NCBI GenBank assembly: GCA_964494505.1
Contig: CAZBRO010000025.1
Location: 1-64,000, forward strand
Source of the DNA: CAIYRG01 sp964494505
Lineage (GTDB): Bacteria > Pseudomonadota > Alphaproteobacteria > Micropepsales > Micropepsaceae
Direction of reading: 5' to 3'
DNA length: 64,000 nucleotides
Shown here: positions 42,804-53,035 of the stretch, in pieces
How the letters are laid out: each line of letters opens with the position of its first letter
How positions within the stretch are numbered: the first letter of the stretch is position 1
Made by a program: the position numbers and the translations under genes
Notes under the pieces: generated by a model
The model's database searches: none
What the model was told of the DNA's origin: nothing
Seen by the model: the letters and a program-made list of their open reading frames with translations, nothing else

Positions 42804-43919
42804 CTACTTCGCGCTCATCCCCTTGAGGATCAGGCGCTCAACATTGGCCTTCCCGGGTTTGTCCACGCCGGTTATGTACAGGTTTCCTTTTTGATCGGTC
42901 GCGATTTGATGGCCCGGAATGTCGAGCCCCGGCGCCTGGATCATGCCGACATATTCCATCGATTTGCGGTCGATGACGGCGATGCCCTTGCCATACCCGG
43001 TATAAATATAGGTCTGATCGGGGTCGGACGAGAACGCCAGATTGCGCGCGAACGGCTGATCGTATCGCGACAGCTGCCTTATGTACTTGCCGTCGGGCGA
43101 GAACACCTGAATTCGCCGGTTGCTGCGGTCTGCGACGTAGAGAAGATCGTCGTGGCTCAAGAGCAGCACATGCGGTGTGGCGAAATACGGCGCGCCGTCG
43201 CCTTCGAAGGAAGCGGGGTCTTCGGAGAAACACCATTCCGGACCCATAGGCGGTTTTCCGAATGCGCCCCACATCCGCTTGAATTTTCCCGTGTCGGCAT
43301 CGAGCACGACAATGCGGTGATTGCCGTAGCCGTCTGCGATGAACACCTCATTCGTCTTGCGACTCACCTGCACATTGGGTGGCCGCCGGAAATTGTTGGT
43401 GTCGTTGTCGCCCTTGCCCGCGTCGCTGTGACCGATCTGCAGTACGAATTTGCCGTCTTGCGAAAACTTCAGCACTTGATCGTCGTCGACGGGGCTGGTT
43501 CGCCCCTTGCAGGAATCGCCGGTGATCCAGACAAAGCCTTTGTAATCGATATACGCGTTGTGTTCTGAGGCCGGCCATTCATAGCCCGGCCCGGGACCGC
43601 CCCAGCCACGAATGTAATTGCCGTTGGGATCGAAGATCATGATCGGTGGGCCGATGATCTTCCCCGTCTCGCGTTTGGTCCGTATCGGACGGGTCGTCAG
43701 CCAGGCATTTCCTTTGGGGTCGACCATAACGCCGGAGACAAAGGGCGCACTGAAGTTGGCGGGCATTTTGGGCCAATTCGGATCGACTTCGAAAACAGGC
43801 AGTGGCCGGACCATCTTTGCAGCAGGCTGATCCTGTGCGCGCGTATCGGCCGAATGCCACACCGTTACGAGCGCGAGCGCGCCGGCGGTTGCGAGCAGGA
43901 ATGGGCGTCCCCAAGCCAT
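42804..43919 (-). CDS. exported NHL-repeat beta-propeller protein
   Basis: 371 residues, GGGAGGC upstream of the ATG. A signal peptide ends near ADTRAQDQ. Repeats include KGNAWLTTRPI, KGFVWITGDS, 'NEVFIADGYGNHRIVVLDAD', DLLYVADRSNRRIQVFSPDG and KGNLYITGV. A WGGPGPGYEWP block is shared with the paralogue at 51782. It is divergent from the SoxC-like gene. Possibly an extracytoplasmic ligand-binding or lyase propeller; activity unproven. Confidence 0.82.
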   Translation of the reverse strand: MAWGRPFLLATAGALALVTVWHSADTRAQDQPAAKMVRPLPVFEVDPNWPKMPANFSAPFVSGVMVDPKGNAWLTTRPIRTKRETGKIIGPPIMIFDPNGNYIRGWGGPGPGYEWPASEHNAYIDYKGFVWITGDSCKGRTSPVDDDQVLKFSQDGKFVLQIGHSDAGKGDNDTNNFRRPPNVQVSRKTNEVFIADGYGNHRIVVLDADTGKFKRMWGAFGKPPMGPEWCFSEDPASFEGDGAPYFATPHVLLLSHDDLLYVADRSNRRIQVFSPDGKYIRQLSRYDQPFARNLAFSSDPDQTYIYTGYGKGIAVIDRKSMEYVGMIQAPGLDIPGHQIATDQKGNLYITGVDKPGKANVERLILKGMSAK

Positions 43920-44166
43920 GAAAGCCTCCCGGTTGTGTCTTTGCAGAAGAATAGCCGAGTTTGAGGCTGGGTGCGCGGATTCTGGATACGGCCGCGAGCA
44001 GGCCCGGGATCACCCGACACCCCCCCTTTTGCGTTCAGCGCCGCCCCTTCGCATTCATGCCCGGGGTCTATTTTCAGCGAACTGCTAGCCGGATTTGGCA
44101 AGGCCGCCTATACTTTCGTCCGTGGCGTGATTTCGTCGCCGTGTCATTTTTTCGAAGGAAAGACTG

Positions 44167-45450
44167 ATGGGTTCGAAACAAACTAGCCGCAGAGAGCTCT
44201 TAAAGGGCGGCGCCGCGTTGGCCGGCGGGTTGACGTTGACGTCGGGAGCGATAGCGCCGGCGCTCGGCCAAACGCACGACCATATGGCCATGGGTGGCGC
44301 CCCAAATGATTATCCGATGATCATGGGCAGCAAGGAGCTGATCGAGTACGGCCAGCGCTCCCATTACGTGACCTCGATGCGCATGGCGCACCCGATGGGC
44401 GGCAGAGCTTCACCCGACGCGTTCGGGAAGGTGTTCCACCTGGCCTCGCCGCTGCAGGATTCTGTTGGCGTGGTGACGCCATCGTCGCTCCACTATGTCG
44501 CGACGACCCGCGGCTCCTACATGCCGGATATCGATCCCGCGCAGCACACTCTGACGATTCACGGGCTGGTGGATCGGGCCCTGACCTTCACCATGGAGGA
44601 CTTGAAGCGCCTTCCGTCCGTCACCCGCTTGCAGTTCATCGAGTGTGCTGGAAACCGGCACAATGGCCAGCAGAAGACCGTGCAGGAATCGCACGGGATG
44701 ACCAGTTGCGCCGAATGGACCGGCGTACTCCTTTCAACGCTGCTCAAGGAGTGCGGCTTGAAAGGCAGCGCGACATGGTTCGTCGCTGAAGGCGCCGAGG
44801 AAGTGAAGGGCGCCTCGAGCATGCCCATCGCCAAAGCGATGGACGACTGCGTCATCGCCTATGGCATGAACGGCGAGGCTATACGGCCGCAGAACGGTTT
44901 TCCGCTGCGTATATTGGTCCCCGGCTTCGAGGGCATCTTCAACACGAAGTATCTGCGGCGCATCAAGGTGGTCGACCGGTACTACATGAACTACAACGAC
45001 TTTGGACATCTCGACCGGAAACCGGAAGAAGCTGCACTCAGCTTTCAGATCGGACCCAAATCGGTCATCACGCGGCCGTCCGGCGGCCAGCTTCTGCCGG
45101 GCCGCGGATACTACGAGATCAGCGGGCTGGCCTGGTCCGGCGGCGGCGCCATTCGCACCGTGGAGGTCTCCACCGATGGCGGGAAGAAGTGGAACCGCGC
45201 CGAGATCAAGGCGACTCCACAACGCATGGCGCACACGCGCTTCGGCTATATGTGGAATTGGGATGGAAACGAGACCGAGATTCTGTCGCGCTGCACCGAC
45301 GAGATCGGGCAGGTGCAGCCGACGCGCGAGCAGGTCGCCCAGTACTGGAACGTCCCTTTCGAGAGAGATTACAGAGTGCCCGGGCTGGACAACAGCGTCA
45401 TGCCGTGGCGGATCGCCAGGGACGGGAGTGTGACCAATGGGCTCGCTTAG
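44167..45450 (+). CDS. soxC: SoxC-like sulfite/sulfane dehydrogenase, Mo subunit
   Basis: 427 residues. Twin-arginine signal (SRRELLKGGAALAGG). A sulfite-oxidase-type molybdopterin domain carries the Mo-binding Cys160 in FIECAGNRHNGQQ, followed by the dimerisation domain (GYYEISGLAWSGGGAIRTVE). It is similar in length and motifs to SoxC, which with SoxD oxidises protein-bound sulfane sulfur. No soxXAYZB genes lie nearby, so the substrate may instead be sulfite. The symbol is by similarity. Its stop overlaps the start of the cytochrome gene. Confidence 0.8.
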   Translation: MGSKQTSRRELLKGGAALAGGLTLTSGAIAPALGQTHDHMAMGGAPNDYPMIMGSKELIEYGQRSHYVTSMRMAHPMGGRASPDAFGKVFHLASPLQDSVGVVTPSSLHYVATTRGSYMPDIDPAQHTLTIHGLVDRALTFTMEDLKRLPSVTRLQFIECAGNRHNGQQKTVQESHGMTSCAEWTGVLLSTLLKECGLKGSATWFVAEGAEEVKGASSMPIAKAMDDCVIAYGMNGEAIRPQNGFPLRILVPGFEGIFNTKYLRRIKVVDRYYMNYNDFGHLDRKPEEAALSFQIGPKSVITRPSGGQLLPGRGYYEISGLAWSGGGAIRTVEVSTDGGKKWNRAEIKATPQRMAHTRFGYMWNWDGNETEILSRCTDEIGQVQPTREQVAQYWNVPFERDYRVPGLDNSVMPWRIARDGSVTNGLA

Positions 45451-45994
45451 GCTTGTCACGATTGCGCTGCTCCTCGCGAGCCCGGCGTTCGCGCAGACCT
45501 ATGGCGTGGGACGCCCTACAACCGCCGAAGAACTCAGCCGCTTGGATATCTCGATCGGTCCTACGGGAGAGGAACTCCCTCCCGGCCACGGCACCGCCAA
45601 GGAGGGCGCGCAGCTCTTTCAGCGGAAGGGCTGCGTCGCCTGCCATGGCAAAGCGGGCATAGGGGGCGGGCCGGCGCCCGCGCTGCAATCGAAAAAGGGC
45701 CAAGATGTTCCCATATGGGAACGGGAGCGCATATTGCCACTGACCGCGCCCTTTGCGACGACGGTGTGGGATTACATCCATCGCGCCATGCCTCTCGGGA
45801 ATGAGGGGACGCTCACCGCCGATGAGGCCTATGCGCTGACGGCCTATCTGCTCTTCGTGAACAAGGTGATCCCGGAGGACGAAGTCCTCGACAAACAGAG
45901 TCTGCCGAAGGTCAAGATGCCGATCGGCGATGACTACGCGCGGCTGCCTGCCTGGAAGCCCGGGACGCCAAGGCTTCAAGGTTACCCCTATTAG
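45437..45994 (+). CDS. SoxD-like exported cytochrome c
   Basis: 185 residues; the ATG overlaps the end of the SoxC-like gene by 14 bases, so it is translationally coupled. A signal peptide ends near PAFAQTYG. One heme site, CVACH at 66-70, with 'HRAMPLGNEGTLTADEAYAL' supplying the distal Met. It corresponds to one cytochrome domain of SoxD (which usually has two) and probably accepts electrons from the molybdenum subunit. Confidence 0.82.
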   Translation: MGSLRLVTIALLLASPAFAQTYGVGRPTTAEELSRLDISIGPTGEELPPGHGTAKEGAQLFQRKGCVACHGKAGIGGGPAPALQSKKGQDVPIWERERILPLTAPFATTVWDYIHRAMPLGNEGTLTADEAYALTAYLLFVNKVIPEDEVLDKQSLPKVKMPIGDDYARLPAWKPGTPRLQGYPY

Positions 45995-46133
45995 CCCATC
46001 TTATTCACGACGCTGGGGTTTATGCGCCCGCGCGTAAGATGGAGCAGAAATACGCCCGCGCTGCTGGCCTCGCCGGCTACCGGCGCGCCAAGGGCTGGCC
46101 CGATCTCGTTCAAACTGGACTAAGAATGAGTGA

Positions 46134-49100
46134 TCAGAACGTCTTCGTGATGCCAAGGCGCCAATACCGGCCGAAAGGAGTGATGGAATTCGGAACATAA
46201 GCGTAAGGATTCTGCTTGCCGCCATAGCCGAACGGCGGATTGCGGTCGAAGACGTTGTTCACAGTGAAGAATATATTGATGTTCCTGAGAGATTCGAGCG
46301 CGGGCATGTTCCCTGTGTTGTACCCGAACGACAGATCGAAGGTGTACTGTGCCGGTACAAGATTGATCAGGTCCGGCGTCGTCACCAGGTCGGGGAACGG
46401 CGCCAGCACATTGGCCGCCGGGAGCGTGTTGGTCGTATAGAAGTGCGAAATATAATCCATGAAGGCGGTGATGGAATAAGGCCCATCCGCCCACCCCAGG
46501 CGCGCCCTGTATCGCAGCTTTTCGGCGCGGGTTTCGCCGGTCTGGGTGTCGGCGTAGGTGTCGTTTGTCGGCCCATCGTTTAAAAGCTGCACAAAATCGT
46601 GGAAGGCATAGCTTCCGGTGATGCCTGTGTTCCAGGCGCCGAGATTGCCCAAATCCCAATCGTAACTGACGTTGAAATCGAGACCCTCGACGTCCCGGCT
46701 GCCGGTGTTTCGGGTTCCGCCGTACTCAAGCCATTTGACGGCGCTTTTCGGTATGACCGGAACGTTCGGACCTGCGGTCGGAGCGGCGTAAGCGAAGTCC
46801 AGCGCGGACTGGAAGAGCGGATCGCCCGGCAGGATGAACAAGAACCGCGTCAGTGGGTCGTTCAAGCCGTTCCCGGTGGTGGGAGCCAAGCCTTGCAGCT
46901 GTCCGTCGATTCTCACCCGCCACCAGGTGAGCTGGACGTCCAGGCCATTGAGGAAATTGGTCGGGGCATATTCCAATCCTAGCACCCAGTTCTTCGCCGT
47001 TTCCGGCCCGTTCGAAAAACCGGCAGGAAGCACAATACCGGCAAGCCCGCCGTCGCCGCCCGAGGAACTGATCTGAATGCCCAGCGGGCGATTGGTTGCG
47101 GAGGCGCAGGTGGGATTCAGAATGGCGGCCGCCGAACCCGGCGCCGGCGCGGTCGCGCCGGTCGGGCAGGCGGTGATCGTCGATGTATTCAGCGCGCTAA
47201 AGGTTTGCGCATTGAAGGGCGTGATGTTTCTTGCGATGGAGCTGGATTTGGCTTTGAAAGACGGCGCCACGAAGTTGGTGCCCCAACTGCCGCGCAGGGT
47301 GAGCCCTTCGCCCACGGTCCAGTCGGCCGATATCCTGGGGTTCGATGTGTGGCCGGAATCGCTGTAGTTGTCGTAGCGGCCCGACAGTTCGAGTTCCAAC
47401 CGTTCCACGAAAGGAAGCTTGTTCGCGTCGCCGACGATCGGGATGTTTACCTGGGTGAACGCGGCGTAGATCGTGCGGTTGAGAGCATCCGGCGCCGTCG
47501 ACTGGAGTTGACTGGTCACGGGCGATGTTGTCGTGACGATCCAGTAGTTCTGGTAGAGATAATCCCCGCCGATGGCTGCCCGCAGCGGTCCGCCCGGAAG
47601 GTCCAACACCGGCCCGTCAAACGTGATCTGGGCTTCATGCTCGAGGTAGCCCGCGGCATTGCTGTTGGGTTGAGAAATATACTGGAGCGTCGCCGGATCG
47701 TTGCAGGACAACACACTTCCCGTCGCGTTGCCGCGGGCGACCGCCGCGGCCGACAACGGATCGCAGAACAGGTTGAGATAAGGAATGTTAGAGGGCTTGA
47801 CGAAGCTCGGGATACCCGGATTTGCAGCAGTCGCCGCCGTTGCCGCGATGGTCCCGCCTAGAGCCGCGCTCACATCGAGCGGCGTGAGATTCTGGAGGTT
47901 GTTGACCTGGTGTCTGAATGTTCCCTCGTGGCTTTCGCCTAAAGTCCCCTTGCCCTCCCAATCGCCGGGAAGTTTGAGGGTCAGTCCGGCGGTCCAGCGA
48001 TCCGAAATCTCCGACGCGCTCTCAATGTGCGGATCCTCGCTGAACAAATAGCTCAGCTGCAAATTGGTCGGCGTGCAGCCGGCCGGGGTGCCGCTGGTCA
48101 GAACATTGTTAACGAGCGTGGGATTGACCGTGCACTGGGTGCCCGTCGGGTAAAAGGGATTGGTCGTGGGTACGACCGACGTCTGCGAGGGGTCCTGATG
48201 GTGCGTCTGGTCGCGGCGGTTGGAATAGTAGCCCGAAGCATTGAACTGCAGCCAGGGCAGCAAATCCTGATCGAACGTGAAGGTCGCCGCAGTTTGCTGG
48301 TCGGCGGGAATGATGTCCATGTTCTGAGAAGAATTCACCGCATTGGCGACGCCCGGGTGCGCAGCGATCGAGGCCCAACTCAAGCCGACGCCGTTCTGTC
48401 CCGTTGGAATGGAGAAGCAGTTGGCACAGAGGGCCGCAAGCGTGTTGCTGGGTGCCCCGATGGAAACGATGCCGGGACGGGCGGAAGCGACCGGTGTCTC
48501 GTTGTCGAGGCCCCAGGGCGTGAAGTCCTGCGTGTAGTACGACCGATCACGTGCCTTCAATGCCTGCGCAAAGGCGTACTGATAGCTGACGGTGACGTCG
48601 CCACCGTCCCACGTTCTGCCATACAGTCCCTGCACGGTCGTGTTGAAGTTGCCGCCCCTGGCTGAGCCGATGACGGTTTGCAGCATGGCGCCGTCATAGC
48701 CGCGCTTGAGGATCAGGTTGACCACGCCGGCGACCGCCTGGGAGCCGTAAACCGCCGACGCGCCGTTGGCCAGAACGTCGACGCGATCCAAAGCGAGGCT
48801 CGGAATGATCGACGGATCGAACTGAATGGCGCCTTGCCCTTGCGCCGGAAGCGCCATGCCGTCGATCAGCATCAGCGTTCTGGTGTCAGTTCCGTTCAAA
48901 TTGTGGATGTTGATGCGTTGGATGAAGTTGCCAAAATTTGCGGCGGCGAACGACTCGGATACGTGGTTGAGAAACTCCGGCAGGGTGGTCAAGAGATCGC
49001 CGACCGAAACCACACCGGCCTGAGCGAAATCGTTCTGGTTCAGGGTCGTGACTGGCGCGCCAACCGCCTGGGCCCCGCGAATCAGGGAGCCTGTGATCAA

Positions 49101-49274
49101 TATCTGCTCCGGCGCCTGAGTCAGGGATTGCGCCATTTGCGCTTGCGCCATTTGGGCTTGCGCGACTTGCTGCTCTTGTGCACTGGCAGCAGCCGCCAAA
49201 CTCGCGAAGGACACTGTTCCCAACAGAAGCGCAAAACACTTTCCGTTTCGTGCGCGCAGCCGTGACGAATCCAT
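46134..49274 (-). CDS. large TonB-dependent receptor
   Basis: 1046 residues from the ATG at 49274 (GGGAGGGGG upstream). A signal peptide ends near AAASAQEQ, followed by a Gln/Ala-rich spacer with repeated QMAQA units, a TonB box-like EQILITGSLIRG, a plug domain (VDVLANGASAVYGSQAVAGV) and a barrel that ends in 'YWRLGITKTF'. It lies apart from the flavin-oxidase modules and is divergent in sequence. Ligand unknown. No sigma-54 site is seen upstream. Confidence 0.88.
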   Translation of the reverse strand: MDSSRLRARNGKCFALLLGTVSFASLAAAASAQEQQVAQAQMAQAQMAQSLTQAPEQILITGSLIRGAQAVGAPVTTLNQNDFAQAGVVSVGDLLTTLPEFLNHVSESFAAANFGNFIQRINIHNLNGTDTRTLMLIDGMALPAQGQGAIQFDPSIIPSLALDRVDVLANGASAVYGSQAVAGVVNLILKRGYDGAMLQTVIGSARGGNFNTTVQGLYGRTWDGGDVTVSYQYAFAQALKARDRSYYTQDFTPWGLDNETPVASARPGIVSIGAPSNTLAALCANCFSIPTGQNGVGLSWASIAAHPGVANAVNSSQNMDIIPADQQTAATFTFDQDLLPWLQFNASGYYSNRRDQTHHQDPSQTSVVPTTNPFYPTGTQCTVNPTLVNNVLTSGTPAGCTPTNLQLSYLFSEDPHIESASEISDRWTAGLTLKLPGDWEGKGTLGESHEGTFRHQVNNLQNLTPLDVSAALGGTIAATAATAANPGIPSFVKPSNIPYLNLFCDPLSAAAVARGNATGSVLSCNDPATLQYISQPNSNAAGYLEHEAQITFDGPVLDLPGGPLRAAIGGDYLYQNYWIVTTTSPVTSQLQSTAPDALNRTIYAAFTQVNIPIVGDANKLPFVERLELELSGRYDNYSDSGHTSNPRISADWTVGEGLTLRGSWGTNFVAPSFKAKSSSIARNITPFNAQTFSALNTSTITACPTGATAPAPGSAAAILNPTCASATNRPLGIQISSSGGDGGLAGIVLPAGFSNGPETAKNWVLGLEYAPTNFLNGLDVQLTWWRVRIDGQLQGLAPTTGNGLNDPLTRFLFILPGDPLFQSALDFAYAAPTAGPNVPVIPKSAVKWLEYGGTRNTGSRDVEGLDFNVSYDWDLGNLGAWNTGITGSYAFHDFVQLLNDGPTNDTYADTQTGETRAEKLRYRARLGWADGPYSITAFMDYISHFYTTNTLPAANVLAPFPDLVTTPDLINLVPAQYTFDLSFGYNTGNMPALESLRNINIFFTVNNVFDRNPPFGYGGKQNPYAYVPNSITPFGRYWRLGITKTF

Positions 49275-49515
49275 GTAATTCCCCCTCCCTGTGAGCGCGC
49301 CGCCACTCCCTGCGGCACGCGGTTCCCTCAAACTCTCCTTTGCCCTTCAACGGATCGATTGCTTTTTTATTCGACCCAAAAAGATGATTTCATTCGCCCC
49401 CAAAGAAATGCCACTAGGTTAGCTAAAGCGCCTGGGCAGCGGAAGCCAAACAGAGCCCCCGGTCGATACTACTGCGAAGCATATGTGACCTTCACCACAT
49501 AGAGCAAGAATCAAA

Positions 49516-49544
49516 CAGGCCGCCCATGTGGAATGAGCGGCCTG
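49516..49544 (-). terminator. probable terminator, minus strand
   Basis: CAGGCCGC (49516-49523) pairs with GCGGCCTG (49537-49544); on the minus strand the stem is followed by TTTGATTCTT. It would end the operon that finishes at 49787. The remaining bases between 49275 and 49786 show no gene. Confidence 0.5.
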
Positions 49545-49786
49545 TCGACTTGTAAACAACCGGGCGCGTCCGCGCCGGTCTTGCGCTCTCGGGTTTCCGC
49601 CCGCCTCGGTGACATTTTTGGCGGAGTCAAACCTCGCAAAGGACGGTGAGCCGCCGGATTCAACGGGGCAGGCGATCGGCGCCGCAGGGAAAGTCGCTGT
49701 AGCGGATACTCGCTCAGGCGCCCCTACAAACGATACTGCGGGTCATTCTCGTGTGCCACCGCATAAGCGGCCGCGCTGCCCCTGGC

Positions 49787-50794
49787 TCAAAAATCCGGCG
49801 TGTCCGCGTGGGGCAAAGGGTCGAAGCCAAGGTTGAACCGGTCCTCGTTGCCCGCCGAGCAGATGGTGTCTTCTTCGTTCAGCGGCCGATCCGTCACGAG
49901 ATAGCGCGGTCGCCTTGCGCTCCACGGTTTATAGAAGGTGCCCGGGTCATCCACGGTGAAGGACACGTCGAGCCCCTTGCCGTCATTGACGACCTTGAAG
50001 CGCTCGACCACGTGAAGCTGCGTGGTGTGCGGCGTCCGGTAGCCGTCGACGAATGTCTTGTCGTTCTGGCCGATGGTATCGACGACCAGGGTGTCGCCTT
50101 CGTAATGGCCGACGGATTCTCCGTACCAGGACGCTTCCGGGTTCCTGCTGTGCGGCACGTTCATATACACATGGCGGGCACGGTGGCCCTGATACATTAC
50201 GACTTCCTTGGGCGTCTGGATGAAATACAAAGGCTGCGGCGCCTCGTGAATGTTCGGCACGCCGAGCTCCCAGCAGCGCGCCTGCCGCGTTTCGCCGTTC
50301 TTTTCGGCCAACGCCAGCGCGTTCTGCTTTTTCAGCGCTTCGAGCGCCCACGGCATCACATTCTTCGCCGCCTCGCTGTTCAGATCCGCCACCCGATAGG
50401 TGCCGTTCTTGCCGACCACCGCGCGCATCGGGTTGTTGTAGAACGGATGCTCGGGCCCATCGGAAATCGGACCGATGCCGCCTGCCGGCGGGATGTATTC
50501 GTTCAGCGAGCGCGACTGGAGGAACGCGGTCGCCTTGTCCGGCGGCGAGCCCAGCGCAATGGCGCGCTGAATGTTCGCGGGATTGTGCAGGTAGTCGTCC
50601 GGCAGATAGGTTTCCGCAGGCGGTATGCGTCCCGTGAATCCGCCGGCCCAGCCGGAGGTCCGCGGCAGCATGAGCTGGGGAATCGCTGAGGCGTTGTCCG
50701 CGCCCTGCGCCGGCAACAATGCGGCCGCTACCGAGACGGCGCCAAGGAGCGCACCGGCGGTCACCGCACGACTGGAACGAAACGGGTTCGGCAT
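49787..50794 (-). CDS. exported GHYEGD-family protein (4 of 6)
   Basis: 335 residues from the ATG at 50794 (AAAGGAAA upstream); starts further upstream at 50836 are possible. A signal peptide ends near LLPAQGADN. It has the longest N-terminal part of the family. Blocks include GPISDGPEHPFY, 'TYRVADLNSEAAKNVMPWAL', RHVYMNVPHSRNPEASWYGE, SVGHYEGDTLVVDTIG, DGYRTPHTTQLHVVERF, VDDPGTFYKPW and a C-terminal TPDF. Third gene of an operon with an NHL protein and another GHYEGD protein. Confidence 0.8.
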   Translation of the reverse strand: MPNPFRSSRAVTAGALLGAVSVAAALLPAQGADNASAIPQLMLPRTSGWAGGFTGRIPPAETYLPDDYLHNPANIQRAIALGSPPDKATAFLQSRSLNEYIPPAGGIGPISDGPEHPFYNNPMRAVVGKNGTYRVADLNSEAAKNVMPWALEALKKQNALALAEKNGETRQARCWELGVPNIHEAPQPLYFIQTPKEVVMYQGHRARHVYMNVPHSRNPEASWYGESVGHYEGDTLVVDTIGQNDKTFVDGYRTPHTTQLHVVERFKVVNDGKGLDVSFTVDDPGTFYKPWSARRPRYLVTDRPLNEEDTICSAGNEDRFNLGFDPLPHADTPDF

Positions 50795-50832
50795 GACTGG
50801 TTTTCCTTTGAGCATTGCCATGCGGGCTCGAA

Positions 50833-51597
50833 TCACGGGAAGCGCTTCTGGGCACGCGCAGCACGCACCTCGGCCACGCCTCGCACGGAGGAAAGATCGC
50901 GATGCTTGTCGCCGCAGGCATAGTCCTGAAGGCGCACATCGTTGCGCAGCTGATAGACGTAGCGGGCCTGGAAATCGCGCGTGTAGTAAGCCGGGTCGTG
51001 GATGGTGACCAGGTCTTCGAGCTGATTGCCGATTTTCCGGACGCGCTCGGTGGTCATCAACTGGTCGCTGTGCGGCAGGCCGCTGGAATCGAGGAACGTC
51101 TGATCGTTGAAGCCGTTGCTCTGGATGACCAGGGTGTCGCCTTCATAATGACCCGAGGTATATCCACCATAGGTCAGATTGATGATCGACTTCTCATAGG
51201 TCGGCAGCGGCTCGTTCAGCGGCACCGCGCGGACCTGGTTGTTCAGCTCATGGACGAACGTCACCTGTCCGGGCGGCAATTGAAATATCTGGAACGGATA
51301 GGGCGTGGACAGAAGGCGCGGGATTCCGTCGAGCAGGCACAGCTTGCGCACTGGATCCTGGAGCGATCCGTCGCGCAGGCCCTGCTGGTTCTTGCGATAG
51401 GCCGCTTGGCCGGCAGGATTCAGCGGCGGATCACCGCCGCCCGTGACCGGGACCTTCGGGTAGTAGACGTTCGCCCAATAGGTGCCGGACAAATCCGGCA
51501 CTGCCGCGGCGGCGTGCACCGGCGAACCCGCCGGCAGGGACGCAACAAACAATGCCGCCGCCGCAGTGGCGCACAGCCATACACGCGCTCGTGCCAA
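50833..51597 (-). CDS. exported GHYEGD-family protein, divergent (5 of 6)
   Basis: 254 residues using a TTG at 51597, which has GGGAGG five bases upstream and gives a clean signal peptide (WLCATAAAALFVASLPAGSP). An ATG at 51615 would add six residues. Only the core motif is kept: SGHYEGDTLVIQSNGF, 'NDQTFLDSSGLPHSDQLMTT' and IHDPAYYTRDF. The C-terminal KPDF is absent. It resembles a second branch of the family whose members read GHWEGDTLVVETTGFNDKTW. It is the middle gene of the NHL operon. Confidence 0.7.
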   Translation of the reverse strand: MARARVWLCATAAAALFVASLPAGSPVHAAAAVPDLSGTYWANVYYPKVPVTGGGDPPLNPAGQAAYRKNQQGLRDGSLQDPVRKLCLLDGIPRLLSTPYPFQIFQLPPGQVTFVHELNNQVRAVPLNEPLPTYEKSIINLTYGGYTSGHYEGDTLVIQSNGFNDQTFLDSSGLPHSDQLMTTERVRKIGNQLEDLVTIHDPAYYTRDFQARYVYQLRNDVRLQDYACGDKHRDLSSVRGVAEVRAARAQKRFP

Positions 51598-51781
51598 TAA
51601 AGCCTCCCAAGACATCCGCCCGTAATTTTTCAGGCTTTCACAAAGACTAGCGCCCCTGTGCATGAGCAGGAAGCGGAAAATAATCCGGCCCCATACGGCC
51701 GAAAGCCCGGGCGCCGGCGGATGGCCGACGCCCACGCGCACGACATGAGAGATGCTGTCTCTCCTTCCGAACCAGGATCGC

Positions 51782-53035
51782 CTATCTGGATTTGGGCCAG
51801 ATTGCTAACGCGCCCTGGCTCCTCGCGTACACCGGCGCTATTCCTTTATTGATGAAGCGCTGAACCCGTTTTCCCTCGTAGGTCTCGGTCGTATAGATGT
51901 TGCCCTTGGAGTCGGTCGCAATCGAGTGCACGCCGTAGAATTGGCCCGGCTGCCGGCCGCCGTCGCCGAACGCCGTCAATGCTTTCAGTGAACGGCGGTT
52001 GATGATCCTGACCTTCTCGTTCACACCATCCGCCATGAAAATATATTGCTGCTCCGGATCGTTGGAGAACGAGATGTCCCAGACTGAGCCCGCGTTCTTT
52101 GTGTTCTTGTCGTAGAACTCTTCCCGGACGAACGTGCCGTCGGGCGCGAACACCTGCAGCCGGTCTCCCGCCCGGTCGCAGACATAGAGCAGCCGGTCTT
52201 TAGACATGTTGGCGCAGTGCACCGGATTGCGGAACTGCTGGGCGGGCGGCATGGAAGGATCGTAGGCCGGCAACGGCGTGTCGTCGGGCTTATTGCCATA
52301 GGCGCCCCACCAACGCTTCATCTTGCCCGTATCGGCGTCGAGTACCGCGACGCGCTTGTTCAAGTAACCGTCCGCGATATAGGCCTCATTCTCCTGCGGA
52401 TCGACGTAGATTTTGGCCACTCGGCCGAAACTCACTTCGTCGTTGCTGTTGCCCCTGAACCCCGCCACCTGCCCTTCGCCGACGCCGGCCGCAGCAGCTG
52501 CATCACGCCGGGCGCCCTTCTTGCCCACCTGCATGAGGAACTTGCCGTCCTTGGTGAACTTCAGGATATGGGAGTCGTTGGGTCCGTTGCCGCCGATCCA
52601 GACATTGCCCTTGTAGTCGATGAAGATGCCGTGGTTGGAATCGGGCCATTCATAGCCCGGGCCAGGTCCGCCCCAGTGGCGCAGCAGGTTGCCGGCCTGA
52701 TCGAATTCGAGGACCGGGGGCGCACCGGCGCAGCATTCGCCAGCACCCGTTTCGAGCGTCTTTTCATTGTTGCCGAGCGTTGCGGTACTGCGGTGGATGA
52801 TCCAGACGTGATCGTCGGTATCCACCCAAACGCCAATGGCGGAGCCAAGAACCCAGTGATTGGGAAGCGGCTTCGGCCACAGCGGATCGACTTCGAAACG
52901 CGGCGCCATCAAGCCGTTCTGCGCAACCGCTGTGCTGTCGAGCGCCGATTGCGCCACGAAAAGTGCGCCGAGAATCGCGGCAAAACCCGCCCCGATCAGA
53001 AGATTTCGGTGGCGCGTCAGAGCTTTCAAATTCAT
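51782..53035 (-). CDS. exported NHL-repeat beta-propeller protein
   Basis: 417 residues from the ATG at 53035 (GGGAGGGG upstream). A signal peptide ends near STAVAQNG. Propeller repeats: DDHVWIIHRS, KGNVWIGGNG, 'NEAYIADGYLNKRVAVLDAD', LLYVCDRAGDRLQVFAPDG, QYIFMADGVNEKVRI and KGNIYTTETYEGKRVQRF. A pair of Cys (GECCAG) is unique to this copy. It heads a minus-strand operon with two GHYEGD genes, the same NHL/GHYEGD combination seen at 10106-13097. Confidence 0.82.
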   Translation of the reverse strand: MNLKALTRHRNLLIGAGFAAILGALFVAQSALDSTAVAQNGLMAPRFEVDPLWPKPLPNHWVLGSAIGVWVDTDDHVWIIHRSTATLGNNEKTLETGAGECCAGAPPVLEFDQAGNLLRHWGGPGPGYEWPDSNHGIFIDYKGNVWIGGNGPNDSHILKFTKDGKFLMQVGKKGARRDAAAAAGVGEGQVAGFRGNSNDEVSFGRVAKIYVDPQENEAYIADGYLNKRVAVLDADTGKMKRWWGAYGNKPDDTPLPAYDPSMPPAQQFRNPVHCANMSKDRLLYVCDRAGDRLQVFAPDGTFVREEFYDKNTKNAGSVWDISFSNDPEQQYIFMADGVNEKVRIINRRSLKALTAFGDGGRQPGQFYGVHSIATDSKGNIYTTETYEGKRVQRFINKGIAPVYARSQGALAIWPKSR

